Assembly (NCBI GenBank): GCA_033557465.1
Contig: CM066031.1
Span: 1,443,240,163-1,443,304,162 of the forward strand
Length of the DNA stretch: 64,000 nucleotides
Direction: 5' to 3'
DNA from: Ichthyophis bannanicus
Taxonomy: Eukaryota > Chordata > Amphibia > Gymnophiona > Ichthyophiidae
The position numbers and the translations under genes are program-made. Below the pieces are notes generated by a model. It searched no databases. It was given only the letters and a program-made list of their open reading frames with translations, and was not told where the DNA came from. Shown here piece by piece: positions 31,966 through 42,240 of the stretch. Position 1 is the first letter of the stretch. Each line of letters begins with the position of its first letter.

Positions 31966-32155
31966 CTGACTGGCTAAGATGGCACCTTCGGGCGGGAAGA
32001 CGACCGCGCATGCGCGCTGCAATTCCCAAAGGCTTTCTTTGAAAGCTGGGGAAAATTGCTCCGCGAGGGCTCCGTCGGCGCCGACGTCACCCATAAGTGA
32101 GGACTGATTCCTGCTGCTCCTGGAGAACACCTGTTACAGATGAGTAACTACGCTT
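31966..32155 (+). repeat. DIRS right inverted terminal repeat
   Basis: Reverse complement of 26,376-26,532, plus an extra end from TCCTGGAGAACACC to TAACTACGCTT. Confidence 0.88.
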
Positions 32156-32369
32156 AAAAAAGGTTTGGACAAGTTCCTAGAGAAAGGTCCATAAACCAAA
32201 GGAGACCCAGGAAATTTGCTGCTTGTCCCAATTCAAGCATTGTGGACCCTTTGTCTTCTGGGGAAACTGCTAGGTACTTGTGACCTAGATTGGCCACTGT
32301 TGGAAACAGGATACTGGGCTTGATGGACCTTGGTCTGACTCAGTATGCTATATCTTATGTTCTTACATC
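32156..32369 (+). mobile_element. CR1-A LINE copy 3, last codons and 3' tail
   Basis: Continues from 26,372: [12 protein letters not shown], then the CR1 3' UTR (GGCCACTGTTGGAAACAGG, GGCTTGATGGACC) ending in TCTTATGTTCTTA. The same 3' terminus is seen reversed at 5,497 and 34,805. Confidence 0.9.
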
Positions 32370-32965
32370 TTGGGGCCTCCCCTCCCTTCTGGGCCCCAGG
32401 GCATGATGTGCACGTTCCACTTTGAAGCACAGTATACCCTCCTCTAGGCCTGTGGCCCAAGCTATTGTCTTGCAAAATTGCTCTGTCAATAAGCGATAAG
32501 CCACAGTCTCCTCAGTCTCAGTGATCCCCTGCAGTTGGATATTGAACCGCCTGGAGTGGTTCTCCAATTCCTCCAGCTATATAAGAAGCTCTTCCTGCAT
32601 ACCCCGGATCACTGCTGTTTGCTTATGGAGGGTCTGAACAGATCTCCCTTGTTCCGCAGTCCACCCCTCAGCCTCCTCCAGCTGTTCACCCAACTCATTC
32701 AGATCTCTTAAGCTCCGAAATTCACCAAAGTTTCCTGTTTGAAAGTGGACAGGTCCTGGCACAGTGCTAAAAACCAGTCTTATTTCACCACGCAGCTTTT
32801 GGAGCTCACTCCTCGCGCCATCATCCTCTTCACCGTTCTCCCTCTTTGTCTCCTCGCAGCTGCCGGCACTGTGCCTGCTGCCGCCTTGAAGGTATAAGAT
32901 TTTAGATCCAAGGGTTGCAGAGCAGAGATGGCATTCATCTGTCCAAGAAGGATCGACGTATCTTC
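32370..32965 (-). pseudogene. L1 ORF1p relic
   Basis: Minus-strand pieces match L1 ORF1p, an RNA-binding trimeric chaperone. A coiled-coil-like piece has LRDLNELGEQLEEAEGW (32,762-32,577). The RRM-like piece starts ENHSRRFNIQLQGI (family: ENRSRRNNIRI) and runs to FKVERAHHALGPRREGRPQ (family: IERAHR.G). At least one frame change separates them. No ORF2 is attached. Confidence 0.7.
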
Positions 32966-33770
32966 AGTAGCAGACTGGCTAACCTACTGAAGAGAGCTTT
33001 AAATTAGATTCATTGAGGATGGATGAAGAAAGCCCCCAGGTAAGCGAAACATTAAATACCTTTATGGAAATGGGTAAAACGGGCAACATATGAAAAGCAG
33101 TGTATATAAATGCTCGGAGCATGGGAAATAAGATCCCAAGATGTTGATGCTTTAATGGGAGAGGCTGACTTGGATTTAGTGGCAGTAACAGAGACATGGT
33201 TCATGGACAATGATGACTGGGCTGTAACTATACCAGGCTATACTTTATTCAGAAAAGACAGGGTAGGAAGAAGGGGAGGAGGAGTGGCACTATACGTATA
33301 TAAAAAAAATATTAAAGCTATGAAACTATAGGGCTTAAAAGGGAGAGAGGAGGCACTATGGGTTAAACTAGAAAGAGGGAAAGAGAAATCTATTTGCATT
33401 GGCATGATATACAGACCTCCCTCACCGGGAGAAGAGGTGGATGGAGAGTCAATTGAAGATATACACAGCATTGCCAGGAAAGGGGAAGTGCTACTGATAG
33501 GGGATTTCATTATGCCAGATATTGATTGGCACATCCCTGCTGCAGTATCATCTAGAAGTAAGGAGAACCTGGATTCTCTACAGGGAGAGCTATTCAGGCA
33601 ACTGATAATAGAACCCACATGTGAAGGGCCATAATGGACTTGGTGCTTGCCAATGGTGAAAGTGTTTCTGATGTTATAGTGTGGGATCATTTAACATCCA
33701 GTGATCATCAGATGGTGTGGTTCAGTATTAGGACTAGGGCTGCTAAAATCCATTTAAAATACCATAAATC
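32966..33770 (+). pseudogene. CR1-B LINE endonuclease relic
   Basis: The plus-strand frame from 33,110 reads LDLVAVTETWFMDNDDWAV, GGGVALYVYKK, then a stop, then LWVKLERGKEKS, IGMIYRPPSPGEEVDG, LLIGDFIMPDIDWH (GDFN equivalent) and a degenerate SDHQM block near 33,700. This is the APE-type endonuclease of a CR1/L3-group LINE, distinct from the CR1-A copies. It is interrupted after about 33,770 by a PLE. Its RT continues at 34,589 and 38,919. Confidence 0.75.
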
Positions 33771-34588
33771 ATGAACCTCAAAAACAAAGTGACTTCTCCA
33801 ACCAAATTTCAAAACAAAAAGGTCCCCTGAAATGTTCTAATGCACTAATCTAACAATGCTTATTTTGAAAACATTATGTCGGGCCAAACAACAGGAGGAG
33901 AGCTGGAACCACTCTACTCGAATGCTTGTGAAGCCCTTTTAATAGATTTCAATACCGCGAATGAACTTATCTTAAATGTCCGATGATTTGGTCAAAAGAA
34001 CTCCCATCAGTGACAGTAGCAGATGCAATGCACAACATGATTGTTTCGGGCCGACAAAGGGCCCTGTCTCAAGTGTAAAGCAACTTGTACATTGGGATCC
34101 ATGAATGTCTGGAAGTAGAACGCTGGTAAACGCAAGAGATGACGTAATGCTTGTAACTGATTAAGAAGGCTGAATGAATGACGTCAGCTAACAGAGGAGA
34201 CTAACATCGAAGGGGTTCCCTGATTACCAATAGTTTCATGCAGAAATGATATTGCAAAATAAAATAAAATAAAATGTCCAGATTCAAAAGAAGAAAACAC
34301 TCATCAAATTCTTGAACTATATTAAACTCCACCAATCCTGTTCCAAATTTAGCCCCCCAGGTGTAATCGTTCGTAAACAGAAGATCCACCTTTGTTCCAA
34401 CCACTGAGGGCAATATAGACAATTGCCCCCCTAGGATCCCTTGGAACATGGTCAATCACCCTCCATTTCAAATCGAAAAAGAGTGGCCCCATGTAGTAAA
34501 ATGATCAACTATGGGGGCCATAATGGCAGAGAGGCATGTTCCCCCAAATGGGTTTTAATAGGGCGGGTGCATTGCGTCTGCTACTGTA
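33770..34588 (-). mobile_element. Penelope-like element, 5'-truncated, inserted in CR1-B
   Basis: The minus strand carries a broken GIY-YIG domain C-terminus (PIVDHFTTWGHSFS near 34,510, then a PRGGQLYIALSGW-like block, then PGGLNLEQDWW near 34,340), followed by a 3' region. That region includes GGGCCCTTTGTCGGCCCGAAAC (34,066-34,045), a stem-loop and GAAA element like the hammerhead core of PLEs, but with a damaged CTGANGA part. The plus-strand block at about 34,012-34,037 (AGTAGCAGATGCAATGCAC) returns inverted near 34,565-34,587, so terminal inverted sequence is present. Confidence 0.6.
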
Positions 34589-34804
34589 GAAGCTGATGAG
34601 GATAAAATGGAATTGTTTAACAAATATTTATTTTCTGTGTTATAGATGAAGAACCAGGAGCAGGACCTCAGAAAACGCCCACAAGTAGGAATAGAAGCAA
34701 GGGGCATCTTGAACAATTTTCAGAAGACTGTGTTCGTGAGAAGCTAGCTAAACTTAAAGTAGACAAAGCAATGGAACCGGATGGGATACACCTGAGAATA
34801 CTGA
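34589..34804 (+). pseudogene. CR1-B LINE, segment before RT
   Basis: The plus strand reads EADEDKMELFNKYLFSV, then KLAKLKVDKAMEPDGIHLRIL, the conserved block just before RT. It is interrupted at 34,804 by the complete CR1-A and continues at 38,919 with ILRELGDVLAAPLTDRFS. The two halves join in frame. Confidence 0.75.
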
Positions 34805-34965
34805 ACATAAGATATGCCATACTGGATCAGACCAAGGTCCATCAAGCCCAGTATCCTGTTTCCAACAGAGGCCAATCTAGGTCATACGTACCTAGCAGTT
34901 TCCCCAAAAGACAGAGGTTCCGCAATGCTTGCACTGGGTCAAGCATTGATATCCTGGGTCCCTTC

Positions 34966-36734
34966 TTAATAATGGTTTATGGACCTTTCCTCCAGGAACT
35001 TGTCCAAACCTTTTTTAAACCCAGCTACACTAACAGCCTTTACTACATCCTCCGGTAACAAACTCCAGAGTTTGATTACACGTTCAGTGAAAAAATATTT
35101 TCTTTTATTATTCTTAAATAGTTTACCCTGTAGCTTCATTGCATGTCCCCTAGTCTTTCTATATTCTGAAAACGTAAACAATTGATCTACGTTTCCCATT
35201 CCACTCCGTTCATTAATTTATAGACTTCTATCATATCTCCCCTCAGCCGTCTCTTTTCCAGATTAAAGAGCCCTAAACTTTTTAGACTTTCTTCATAGGA
35301 GTATCCTTTCATCCCCTTTACCATTTTGGTGGCTATTCTCTGAACCTTTTCTAATAACGCTATATCCTTTTTAAGATACGGCGACCAGAATTGCACACAA
35401 TATTCAAGGTGCTGTCTCACCATGGAACAATATAGAGGCATTATAATATCTTTTGTTTTATTTTCCATTCCTTTCCTTATGATACTTAGCATTCTATTTG
35501 CTCTCTTGGCCACTGCTGCACACTGGGCCGAGGGTTTTAACATGTTATGCACAACGATGCCTAAATCTTTTTCCTGGGTGGTGGTTCCTAAAGTGGAACC
35601 TTGCATCATGTAACCATAGTTTGGGTTGTTCTTCCCTAGGTGCATAACTTTGCACTTGTCCACATTAAATTTCATCGGCCATTTTGATGCCCAGTCTTCC
35701 AATTTATCAAGATCCTCTTGCAATTTTCCACAATCCTCTTGGGTTTTAACAACTTTAAATAGTTTTGTGTCATCTGCAAATTTGATAACCTCACTTGTTA
35801 TTCCACTTTCCAGGTCATTTATGAATATGTCAAAAAGCAGCAGACCCAGCACAGATCCCTGGGTTACACCACTATTCACCTTTCTCTATTGGGAAAATTG
35901 GCCATTTAGCCCAACCCTTTGCTTTCTATCTTTTAACCAGTTCCTGATCCACAGTAGTACACTGCCTCCTATCCCATGACTCTTTAGTTTTGCCAAAAGT
36001 CTCTGATGAGGGACCTTGTCAAAGGCTTTCTGAAAGTCCAGATACACTATATCAACCGACTCACCTTTGTCCACCTGTTTATTCACTCTTTCAAAAAAAC
36101 ATAACAGATTAGTAAGACAAGATCTTCCTTGTCTAAAGCCATGTTGGCTGTCTCCCATTAGGCCATGACTATCTACATGCTGAGTAATTTTATTCTTTAT
36201 GATGGTTTCTACCATTTTTTCCGGTACTGATGTGAGGCTCACCGGTCTGTAGTTTCCCGGATCACCCCTGGAACCCTTTTTAAAAATTGGTGTTACATTG
36301 GCGATCCTCCAATCTTCAGGTATTAGAGATTATTTTAATGATAGTTCACAGATTACTAATAGCAGGTCTGCAATCTCATATTTCAGTTCTTTCAACACCC
36401 TTGGATGTATACCATCCGGCCCAGGTGATTTGCTACTCTTCAGTTTATCTAATAGTTGTAAAACATCTTCCCGATGTATCGATATTTCCTTCAATTCTTC
36501 CGCACCTTTAAATACCACGTCAGTCATGGGTAATATCCCTACATCTTCCTCAGTAAAGACCGAAGCAAAGAATTCATTCAGTCTCTCCGCTATCGCCTTG
36601 TCGCCTCTTAGTGCCCTTTTAACTCCTCTATCATCTAATGGACCAAGTGACTCTCTCACAGGTTTTTTGCTATGAATGTACTTGAAAAAAATCTTTATTT
36701 CGTGTTTTTGCTTCCGCAGCAAGCTTCTTCTCAA
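34966..36734 (-). pseudogene. CR1-A reverse transcriptase
   Basis: Frame pieces cover the whole RT in order: FFKYIHSKKPVRESLG and SPGPDGIHPRVL (36,734-36,330), then a stop near the NVTPIFKKG region, VSLTSVPEKMVE and [13 protein letters not shown] (36,242-35,886), [16 protein letters not shown] with FADDTKLFK (35,879-35,187), and [15 protein letters not shown] to the C-terminus SINHY (35,199-34,966). Three or four single lesions break it. The catalytic FADD is retained. Confidence 0.85.
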
Positions 36735-36755
36735 ATTCTCCCTTTGCCTGCTTTA

Positions 36756-37801
36756 TCAATGCCTTGCATTTGACTTGCCAGTGCTTGTGCTGTTTCCAGG
36801 TTTCGTCGTTTGGCTCTTTTTTCCATTTCCTGAAAGATGCTTTTTGGCAGCAGCCTCTCTGACCTCACCTTTAAACCATGCTGGCAGTTTTTTGGACTTC
36901 CTTCCTCTTTTCAACAACACCCAAGCATGATGTAAGTCTTTAACCTTTGCAACTGCTCCTTTTAGTTTTTTATTAACTATTTTCCTCATTTTATCATAGT
37001 CTCCCTTTCGAAAGTTAAAAGGTAGTACTGTGGATTTCCTTACTATCCCTCCTCCACTAATTAAATCAAAGGCGATCATGCTATGATCACTATTGCCAAG
37101 TGGCCCCAACACCCTTATCTCTTGCACTAGATCTGGAGTTCCACTAAGGACTAGGTCTAATATGGCTTCCCCTCTGGTTGGTTCATGACCAGCTGCTCCA
37201 AGAAGCAGTCATTTATGTCGTCTAGGAACTTTATCTCCCTAGCATGTCCTGCGGTGACACTGACCCAGTCAATACCGGGGTAATTGAAATCACTCATTAT
37301 TATTACTGCGCTGTAACTTTTGTTAGCTTTCTTGATTTCTTTGAGCATTTCATCATCCATTTGTTCATTCTGGCCAGGCAGTCGATAGTACACCCCCACT
37401 GCCATCGCCTTCCCCTTTTTACATGGAATTTCAATCCATAGAGATTCTATAGCAAATTTTGTTTCCTGCAAAACTTTAATCCTTTCTGACTGAATGCCCT
37501 CTCTAACATAGAGCGCAACCCCTCCACCAATTTGATCAGCTCTATCATTATGATATAGTTTGTTCCCAGGTATCACAGTGTCCCACTGGTTGTCCTCCTT
37601 CCACCATGTCTCTGATATTCCAATCATATCTAACCTCTCATTTAGTGTTATAAATTCTAACTCTCCCATCTTATTTTTTAGACTTCTAGCATTCGCATAC
37701 AAGCATTTTAGAGACTGTATTTTATTCATATTAATTTGGCTATTGGTAGACATGGGTAATTTGGGATCTTTAAGCTGTGTCTGCTCCATATTCAAGGGCA
37801 T
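36756..37801 (-). pseudogene. CR1-A APE-type endonuclease and linker
   Basis: A 214-residue frame (37,801-37,157) carries ANARSLKNKM, ISETWWKEDNQWD (catalytic Glu), GGGVALYVREG, VGVYYRLPG, and MSDFNYPGIDWV, where the family GDFN reads SDFN. The next frame (37,127-36,756) starts at RVLGPLGNSDHSM with the catalytic SDH, then the linker KGAVAKVKDLHHAW. One frame break separates them near 37,140. Confidence 0.85.
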
Positions 37802-37910
37802 TTGGGCTACTTTACTCTTTTTGGAACCTCTCTGCTTTTGGTAGTATCCTTCAAGGATACATTCTTCCGAACCATCCGCTCTTGGGTGACTGTCGGCTTT
37901 CCCCTATTAT

Positions 37911-38830
37911 CTAGTTTAAAAGCTGCTCTATCTCCTTTTTAAAGGTTAATGCCAGCTGCCTGGTTCCATCCCGGTTAAGGTGAAGCCCATCCCTTCGGAA
38001 GAGCCCCTCCTTTCCCCTGAATGTTCCCCAGTTCCTAACAAATCCAAAACCCTCATCTCTGCACCATTGTCTCATCCACGCATTGAGACTCCGGAGCTGT
38101 GCCTGCCTTTTGGGTCCTGTACGTGGAACGGGAAGCATTTCGGAGAACGCTACTCTGGAAGTTCTGGATTTCAACTTCCTACCTAAAAGCCTAAATTGAG
38201 CTCCAGAACCTCCCTACCACATTTTCCTATGTCATTGGTACCGACATGTACCAAGACAGCAGACTCCTCCCCAGCACTATCTAAGACCTTATCTAGGTGG
38301 CGCGTGAGGTCCGCTACCTTCGCACCAGGCAGGCATGTTACCAGGCGATCCTCACGTCCACCAGCCACCCAGCTATCTACCTGCCTAATGATCGAATCAC
38401 CAACTATAACGGCTGTCCTAACCCTTCCCTCATGGGCACATGGCCCTGGAGAAACCTCCTCGGTGTGAGAGGGTTTTACATCACCTAAAGGACAGGTCCT
38501 AGTTACAGGATCACTTCCTGCCACACTAGGGTGATGCTCTCCTGTCATGTGACCTCTCTCCTCCATGGCAACAGGGATGCTGCTAGCCTGGAGGTGGGAC
38601 TTCAGGACTATATCCCTGTAGGTCTCGTCTATATACCTCTCTGTCTTTCTTATGTTTTCCAAGTCTGATACTCTAGCCTCTAGAGAACGGACTCGTTCCC
38701 TGAGAGCAAAGAGCTCCTTGCACCTAGTGCACACGTAAGACCTCTCATCAACTGGGAGAAAATCATACATGTGACACTCAATGCAAAAGACTGGAAAGCC
38801 CCCATCTCGCTGCTGGACTGCTGTCTGCAT
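37911..38830 (-). pseudogene. CR1-A ORF1 with SGNH-type esterase domain
   Basis: Starts MQTAVQQRDGGFPVFC at 38,830. A Cys-rich N-terminus (CIECHMYDFLP, CTRCKEL) is followed by a coiled coil (LRERVRSLEARVSDLENI). Then comes an SGNH hydrolase: VIVGDSIIRQ (catalytic Ser) and VHVGTNDIGK (Gly/Asn block). After a frameshift near 38,180 the C-terminal piece has DGLHLNRDGT with the Asp/His pair. Such esterase-type ORF1 proteins are known in CR1 elements. Apart from the frameshift all expected catalytic residues are present. Confidence 0.85.
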
Positions 38831-38918
38831 CTTAGTTTTAAGTTTTTGTTTAGATCTTTAAGTTCTTTACTTACTAAGGGTTGCTATGGATATTTATACC
38901 AATAAAACTGTACCTAAT

Positions 38919-39243
38919 ATACTGAGGGAACTTGGGGACGTTCTAGCAGCTCCACTGACTGACCGTTTCAGTGCCCTTACACAAAAGCAGAAGTAAGGAT
39001 GTGGTTGAAAACTACAGGCTGGTTAGATTAATCTCGGTGGTGAGTAAATTATTGGAAGCAATGCTGAAAGAGAACATAGTGAGGTTTCTGGAGTCCAACA
39101 GATTAACAGATCCAAGGCAGCATGGATTCACCAGAAGCAGTCTTGTCAGACAAATCTGATTGATTTCTTTGACTGGGTGACCAGGGAGTGGGACCGAGGG
39201 AGATCCCTAGATGTGGTGTATTTAGATTTCAGTAAAGCCTTTG
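38919..39243 (+). pseudogene. CR1-B LINE RT N-terminal part
   Basis: The plus strand reads ILRELGDVLAAPLTDRFS, LHKSRSKDVVENYRLVRLIS, VSKLLEAMLKENIVRFLES, DPRQHGFTRS and then VVYLDFSKAFD in another frame. It ends exactly within the FSKAFDE codons, where minus-strand CR1-A sequence begins. The rest of its RT is not seen in the window. Confidence 0.75.
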
Positions 39244-39615
39244 ATGAGGCACCTTGTCAAAGGCTTTCTGAAAGTCCAGATACACTATATCAACTGACTC
39301 ACCTTTGTCTACCTGTTTATTCACACCTTCAAAAATCCATAACAGATTAGTAAGACAAGATCTTCCTTGTCTAAAGCCATGTTGGCTGTTTCCCATTAAG
39401 TCATGACTATCTACATGTTCACTAATTTTGTTCTTTATAATGGTTTCTACCATTTTTCACGGTGCTGACGTCAGGCTCACCGGTCTGTAGTTTCCCGGAT
39501 CACCTCTGGAACCCTTTTTAAAAATTGGCATTACATTTGCGATCCTCCAATCTTCAGGTTTTACAGATGATTTTAATGATAGTTCACAGATTACTAATAG
39601 CAGGTCTGCAATCTC

Positions 39616-40371
39616 TTATTTCAGTTCTTTCAACACCCTTGGATGTATACCATCCGGTCTAGGTGATTTGCTACTCTTCAGTTTATCAAATAATTGTAAT
39701 ACATCTTCCCGGTGTAGCGATATTTCTTTCAATTCTTCCGCAGTATCGCCTTTAAATACCACTTCAGTCATGGGTAACATCCCTACATCTTCTTTAGTAA
39801 AGACCGAAGCAAAGAATTCATTCAGTCTCTCCACTATAGCCTTGTCCCTTCTTACCGCCCCTTTTACCCCTCTATCATCTAATGGTCCAACTGACTCTCT
39901 CACAGTTTTTTTTTACTATAAATGTACTTGAAAAAGTATTTATTGTGCATTTTTGCTTCCACAGAAAGTTTCTTTTCAAATTCTCTCTTTGCCTGCCTTA
40001 TCAATGCCTTGCATTTAACTTGCCAGTGCTTCTGCCGTTTCCCGTTTTCATCATTTGGCTCTTTTTTCCATTTCCTGAAAGATACTTTTTTTGGCAATAA
40101 CAGCCTCTCTGACCACACCTTTAAACCATGCTGGCAGTTTTTTGGACTTCCTTCCACTTTTCTTAAAATGTGGAATACAGCTGATCTGGGCTTCCAAGAT
40201 AGTATTTTTAAACACTACCCAAGCTTGATGTAAGTCTTTAACCTTTGCAACTGCTCCTTTTAGTTTTTTCTTAACTATTTTCCTCATTTTATTATAGTTT
40301 CCCTTTTGAAAGTTAAAAGGTAGTACTGTGAATTTCCTTTCCATTCTTCCTCCATTAATTAAATTAAACAT
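39616..40371 (-). pseudogene. CR1-A linker and RT finger region
   Basis: Frames 40,371-40,051 (FNFQKGNYNKMRKIVKKKL, AVAKVKDLHQAWVVFKN), 40,157-39,900 (EPNDENGKRQKHWQVKCKAL) and 39,903-39,616 (RESVGPLDDRGVKGAV, FASVFTKEDVGMLPMTEV, RPDGIHPRVLKELK). RT continues in broken form to 39,244 with a 74-residue piece that includes [19 protein letters not shown]. Confidence 0.8.
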
Positions 40372-41196
40372 ATCATGCTAGGATCACTATTGCCAAGTAG
40401 CACCAACACCCTTATCTCTTGCACCAGATCGTGTATTCCACTAAGGACTAGATCCAAAATGGCTTCCCATCTGGTCGGTTCATGAACCAGCTGCTCCAAG
40501 AAGCAGTCATTTATTTCATCTAGAAACTTTATCTCCCTAGCATGTCCTGCCATGACTCAGACCCAGTCAATACCGGGGTAATTGAAATCACCCATTATTA
40601 TTACTGTTCTGTAACTTTTGTTAGCTTCCCTGATTTCTTTGAGCATTTCATCATCCATTTGTTCATTCTGGCCAGGCGGTCGATAGTACAACCGCACTGC
40701 CATCGCCTTCCCCTTTTTACATGGAATTTCAATCCATAGAGATTGTACAGCAAATTTTGTTTCCTGCAAAACTGGAATCCTTTGTGACTCAATGCCCTCT
40801 CTAACATAGAGACAACCCCTCCACCAATTTGATCAGCTCTGTCATTACGATATAATTTGTACCCAGGTATCACAGTGTCCCACTGGTTGTCCTCCTTCCA
40901 CCATGTCTCTGAGATACCAATCATATCTAACTTCTCATTTAGTGCTGTATATTCTAACTCTCCCATCTTATTTTTTTAGACTTCTAGCCTTTTGCATACA
41001 AGCATTTTAGAGACTGTATTTTATTCATATTAATCTGGTTATCGGTAGGCAGGGGTAATTTGGAATCTTTAAGCTTTGTCTGCTCTGTACTCAAGGGCAT
41101 TTGGGCTACCTTTGTCTTTATTGGAACCTCTCTGCTGATGTGGCCTAACTTAATTTTTTTGGTAGTATCCTTCAAGGATACATTGTTCCGAGCCAT
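40359..41196 (-). pseudogene. CR1-A endonuclease, frameshifted
   Basis: Pieces: PIKTKVAQMPLSTEQTKL (41,196-40,984), MGELEYTALNEKLDMIGISE and TWWKEDNQWDTVIPGYKLY (40,966-40,601), VRLYYRPPGQNEQMDDEM and IIMGDFNYPGIDWV (40,769-40,557), then LGNSDPSM, where the catalytic His of SDH reads Pro. At least three frame lesions. Confidence 0.8.
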
Positions 41197-41248
41197 CCAC
41201 TCTTGGGCAACTGTCGGCTTTCCCCTATTATTTAGTTTAAAAGCTGCT

Positions 41249-42138
41249 CTACCTCCTTTTAAAGGTTAATGCCAGCAGCCTGGTTCCATCCCGGTTAAAG
41301 CGAAGCCCATCCCTTTGGAAGAGCCCCTCCTTTCCACAGAATGTTTCCCAGTTCCTAACAAATCCAAAACCCTCATCCTTGCACCATTGTCTCATCCATG
41401 CATTGAGACTCCGGAGCTCTGCTTGCCTTTTGGGTCCTGCGTGTGGAACAGGAAGCATTTCGGGGAACACTACCCTGGAAGTTCTAGATTTCAACTTCCT
41501 ACCTAAAAGCCTAAATTTAGCCTCCAGAACTTCCCTACCACATTTTCCTATGTCATTGGTACCGATATGTACCAAGACAGCAGATTCCTCCCCAGCACTA
41601 TCTAAGACCTTGCCTAGGTGGTGCGTGAGGTCCGCTACCTTCGCACCAGGCAGGCATGTTACCAGGTGATCCTCATGTCCACCAGCCACCCAGTTATCTA
41701 CATGCCTAATGATCGAATCACCAAGTATAACCCTTCCCTCATGGGCACATGGCCCCGGAGAAACCTCCTCGGTGCGAGAGGGTTTTGCATCACCTGGAGG
41801 ACAGGTCCTAGCTATAGGATCACTTCCTGCCACACCAGGGTGATGCTCTCCTGTCACGTGACCTCTCTCCTCCATGACAACAGGGATGCTGCCAGACTGG
41901 AGGTGGGACCTTAGGAATATATCCTGTAGGTCTCGTCTATGTACCTCTCTGTCTTCCTTATGTCTTCCAAGTCTGCTACTCTTGCCTCCAGAGATCGGAC
42001 TCGTTCCCTGAGATCAAAGAGCTCCTTGCACTTTGTGCACACATAAGACCCCTCTCCAAATGGGAGAAAATCATACATGTGACATTCAATGCAAAAGACT
42101 GGAAAGCCTCCATCTCTCTGCTGGACTGCTGTCTGCAT
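41249..42138 (-). pseudogene. CR1-A ORF1 with SGNH-type esterase domain, second copy
   Basis: N-terminus at 42,138 (MQTAVQQRDGGFPVFC), Cys-rich motif and coiled coil, then after one frameshift near 41,900 a 208-residue frame with ILGDSIIRH (catalytic Ser) and VHIGTNDIGK. The final catalytic block reads DGLRFNRDGT, so the His of DGLHLN is replaced by Arg. The esterase triad is therefore broken in this copy, unlike the copy at 37.9-38.8 kb. Confidence 0.85.
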
Positions 42139-42240
42139 CTTAGTTTTAAGGTTGTGTTTAGATGTTTAAGTTCTTTACTTACTAAGGTTTGCTGGGGATA
42201 CTTATACTATTAAAACTATACTTAATACGTTTAATGTACT

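Larger units (their letters stand above)
26373..32155 (+). mobile_element. Full-length DIRS-type retrotransposon with open frames, inserted in CR1
   Basis: Carries a left inverted terminal repeat, gag, RT-RNase H-methyltransferase, tyrosine recombinase, internal complementary region and right terminal repeat. The CR1 reading frame is rejoined exactly when the element is removed (GATGGG-TT...AAAAAAGGTTTGG). No target duplication is present, as expected for recombinase integration. The crossover lies in a short T tract shared by the target and the circle junction that can be read from the internal region. All three frames are open, so it may have moved recently or be active. Confidence 0.93.
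34805..38918 (-). mobile_element. Complete CR1-A LINE, 4,114 bp, with 7-bp target duplication
   Basis: Flanked by ATACTGA on both sides (34,798-34,804 and 38,919-38,925). On the minus strand it has a 5' UTR, ORF1 with an esterase domain, an APE endonuclease, RT and the standard 3' tail. It interrupts the plus-strand CR1-B element between PDGIHLRIL and ILRELGDVL. Several single frame lesions exist, so it is complete in structure but not open throughout. Confidence 0.9.
39244..42240 (-). mobile_element. CR1-A LINE copy, lacking its 3' third
   Basis: On the minus strand it runs from a 5' UTR (about 42,240) through ORF1, endonuclease and the RT fingers to the [16 protein letters not shown] block, then stops at 39,244. 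The RT palm, thumb and 3' tail are absent. LINEs normally lose 5' ends, so the loss must be secondary or due to template switching. It aligns collinearly with the complete CR1-A at 34.8-38.9 kb. Confidence 0.85.
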
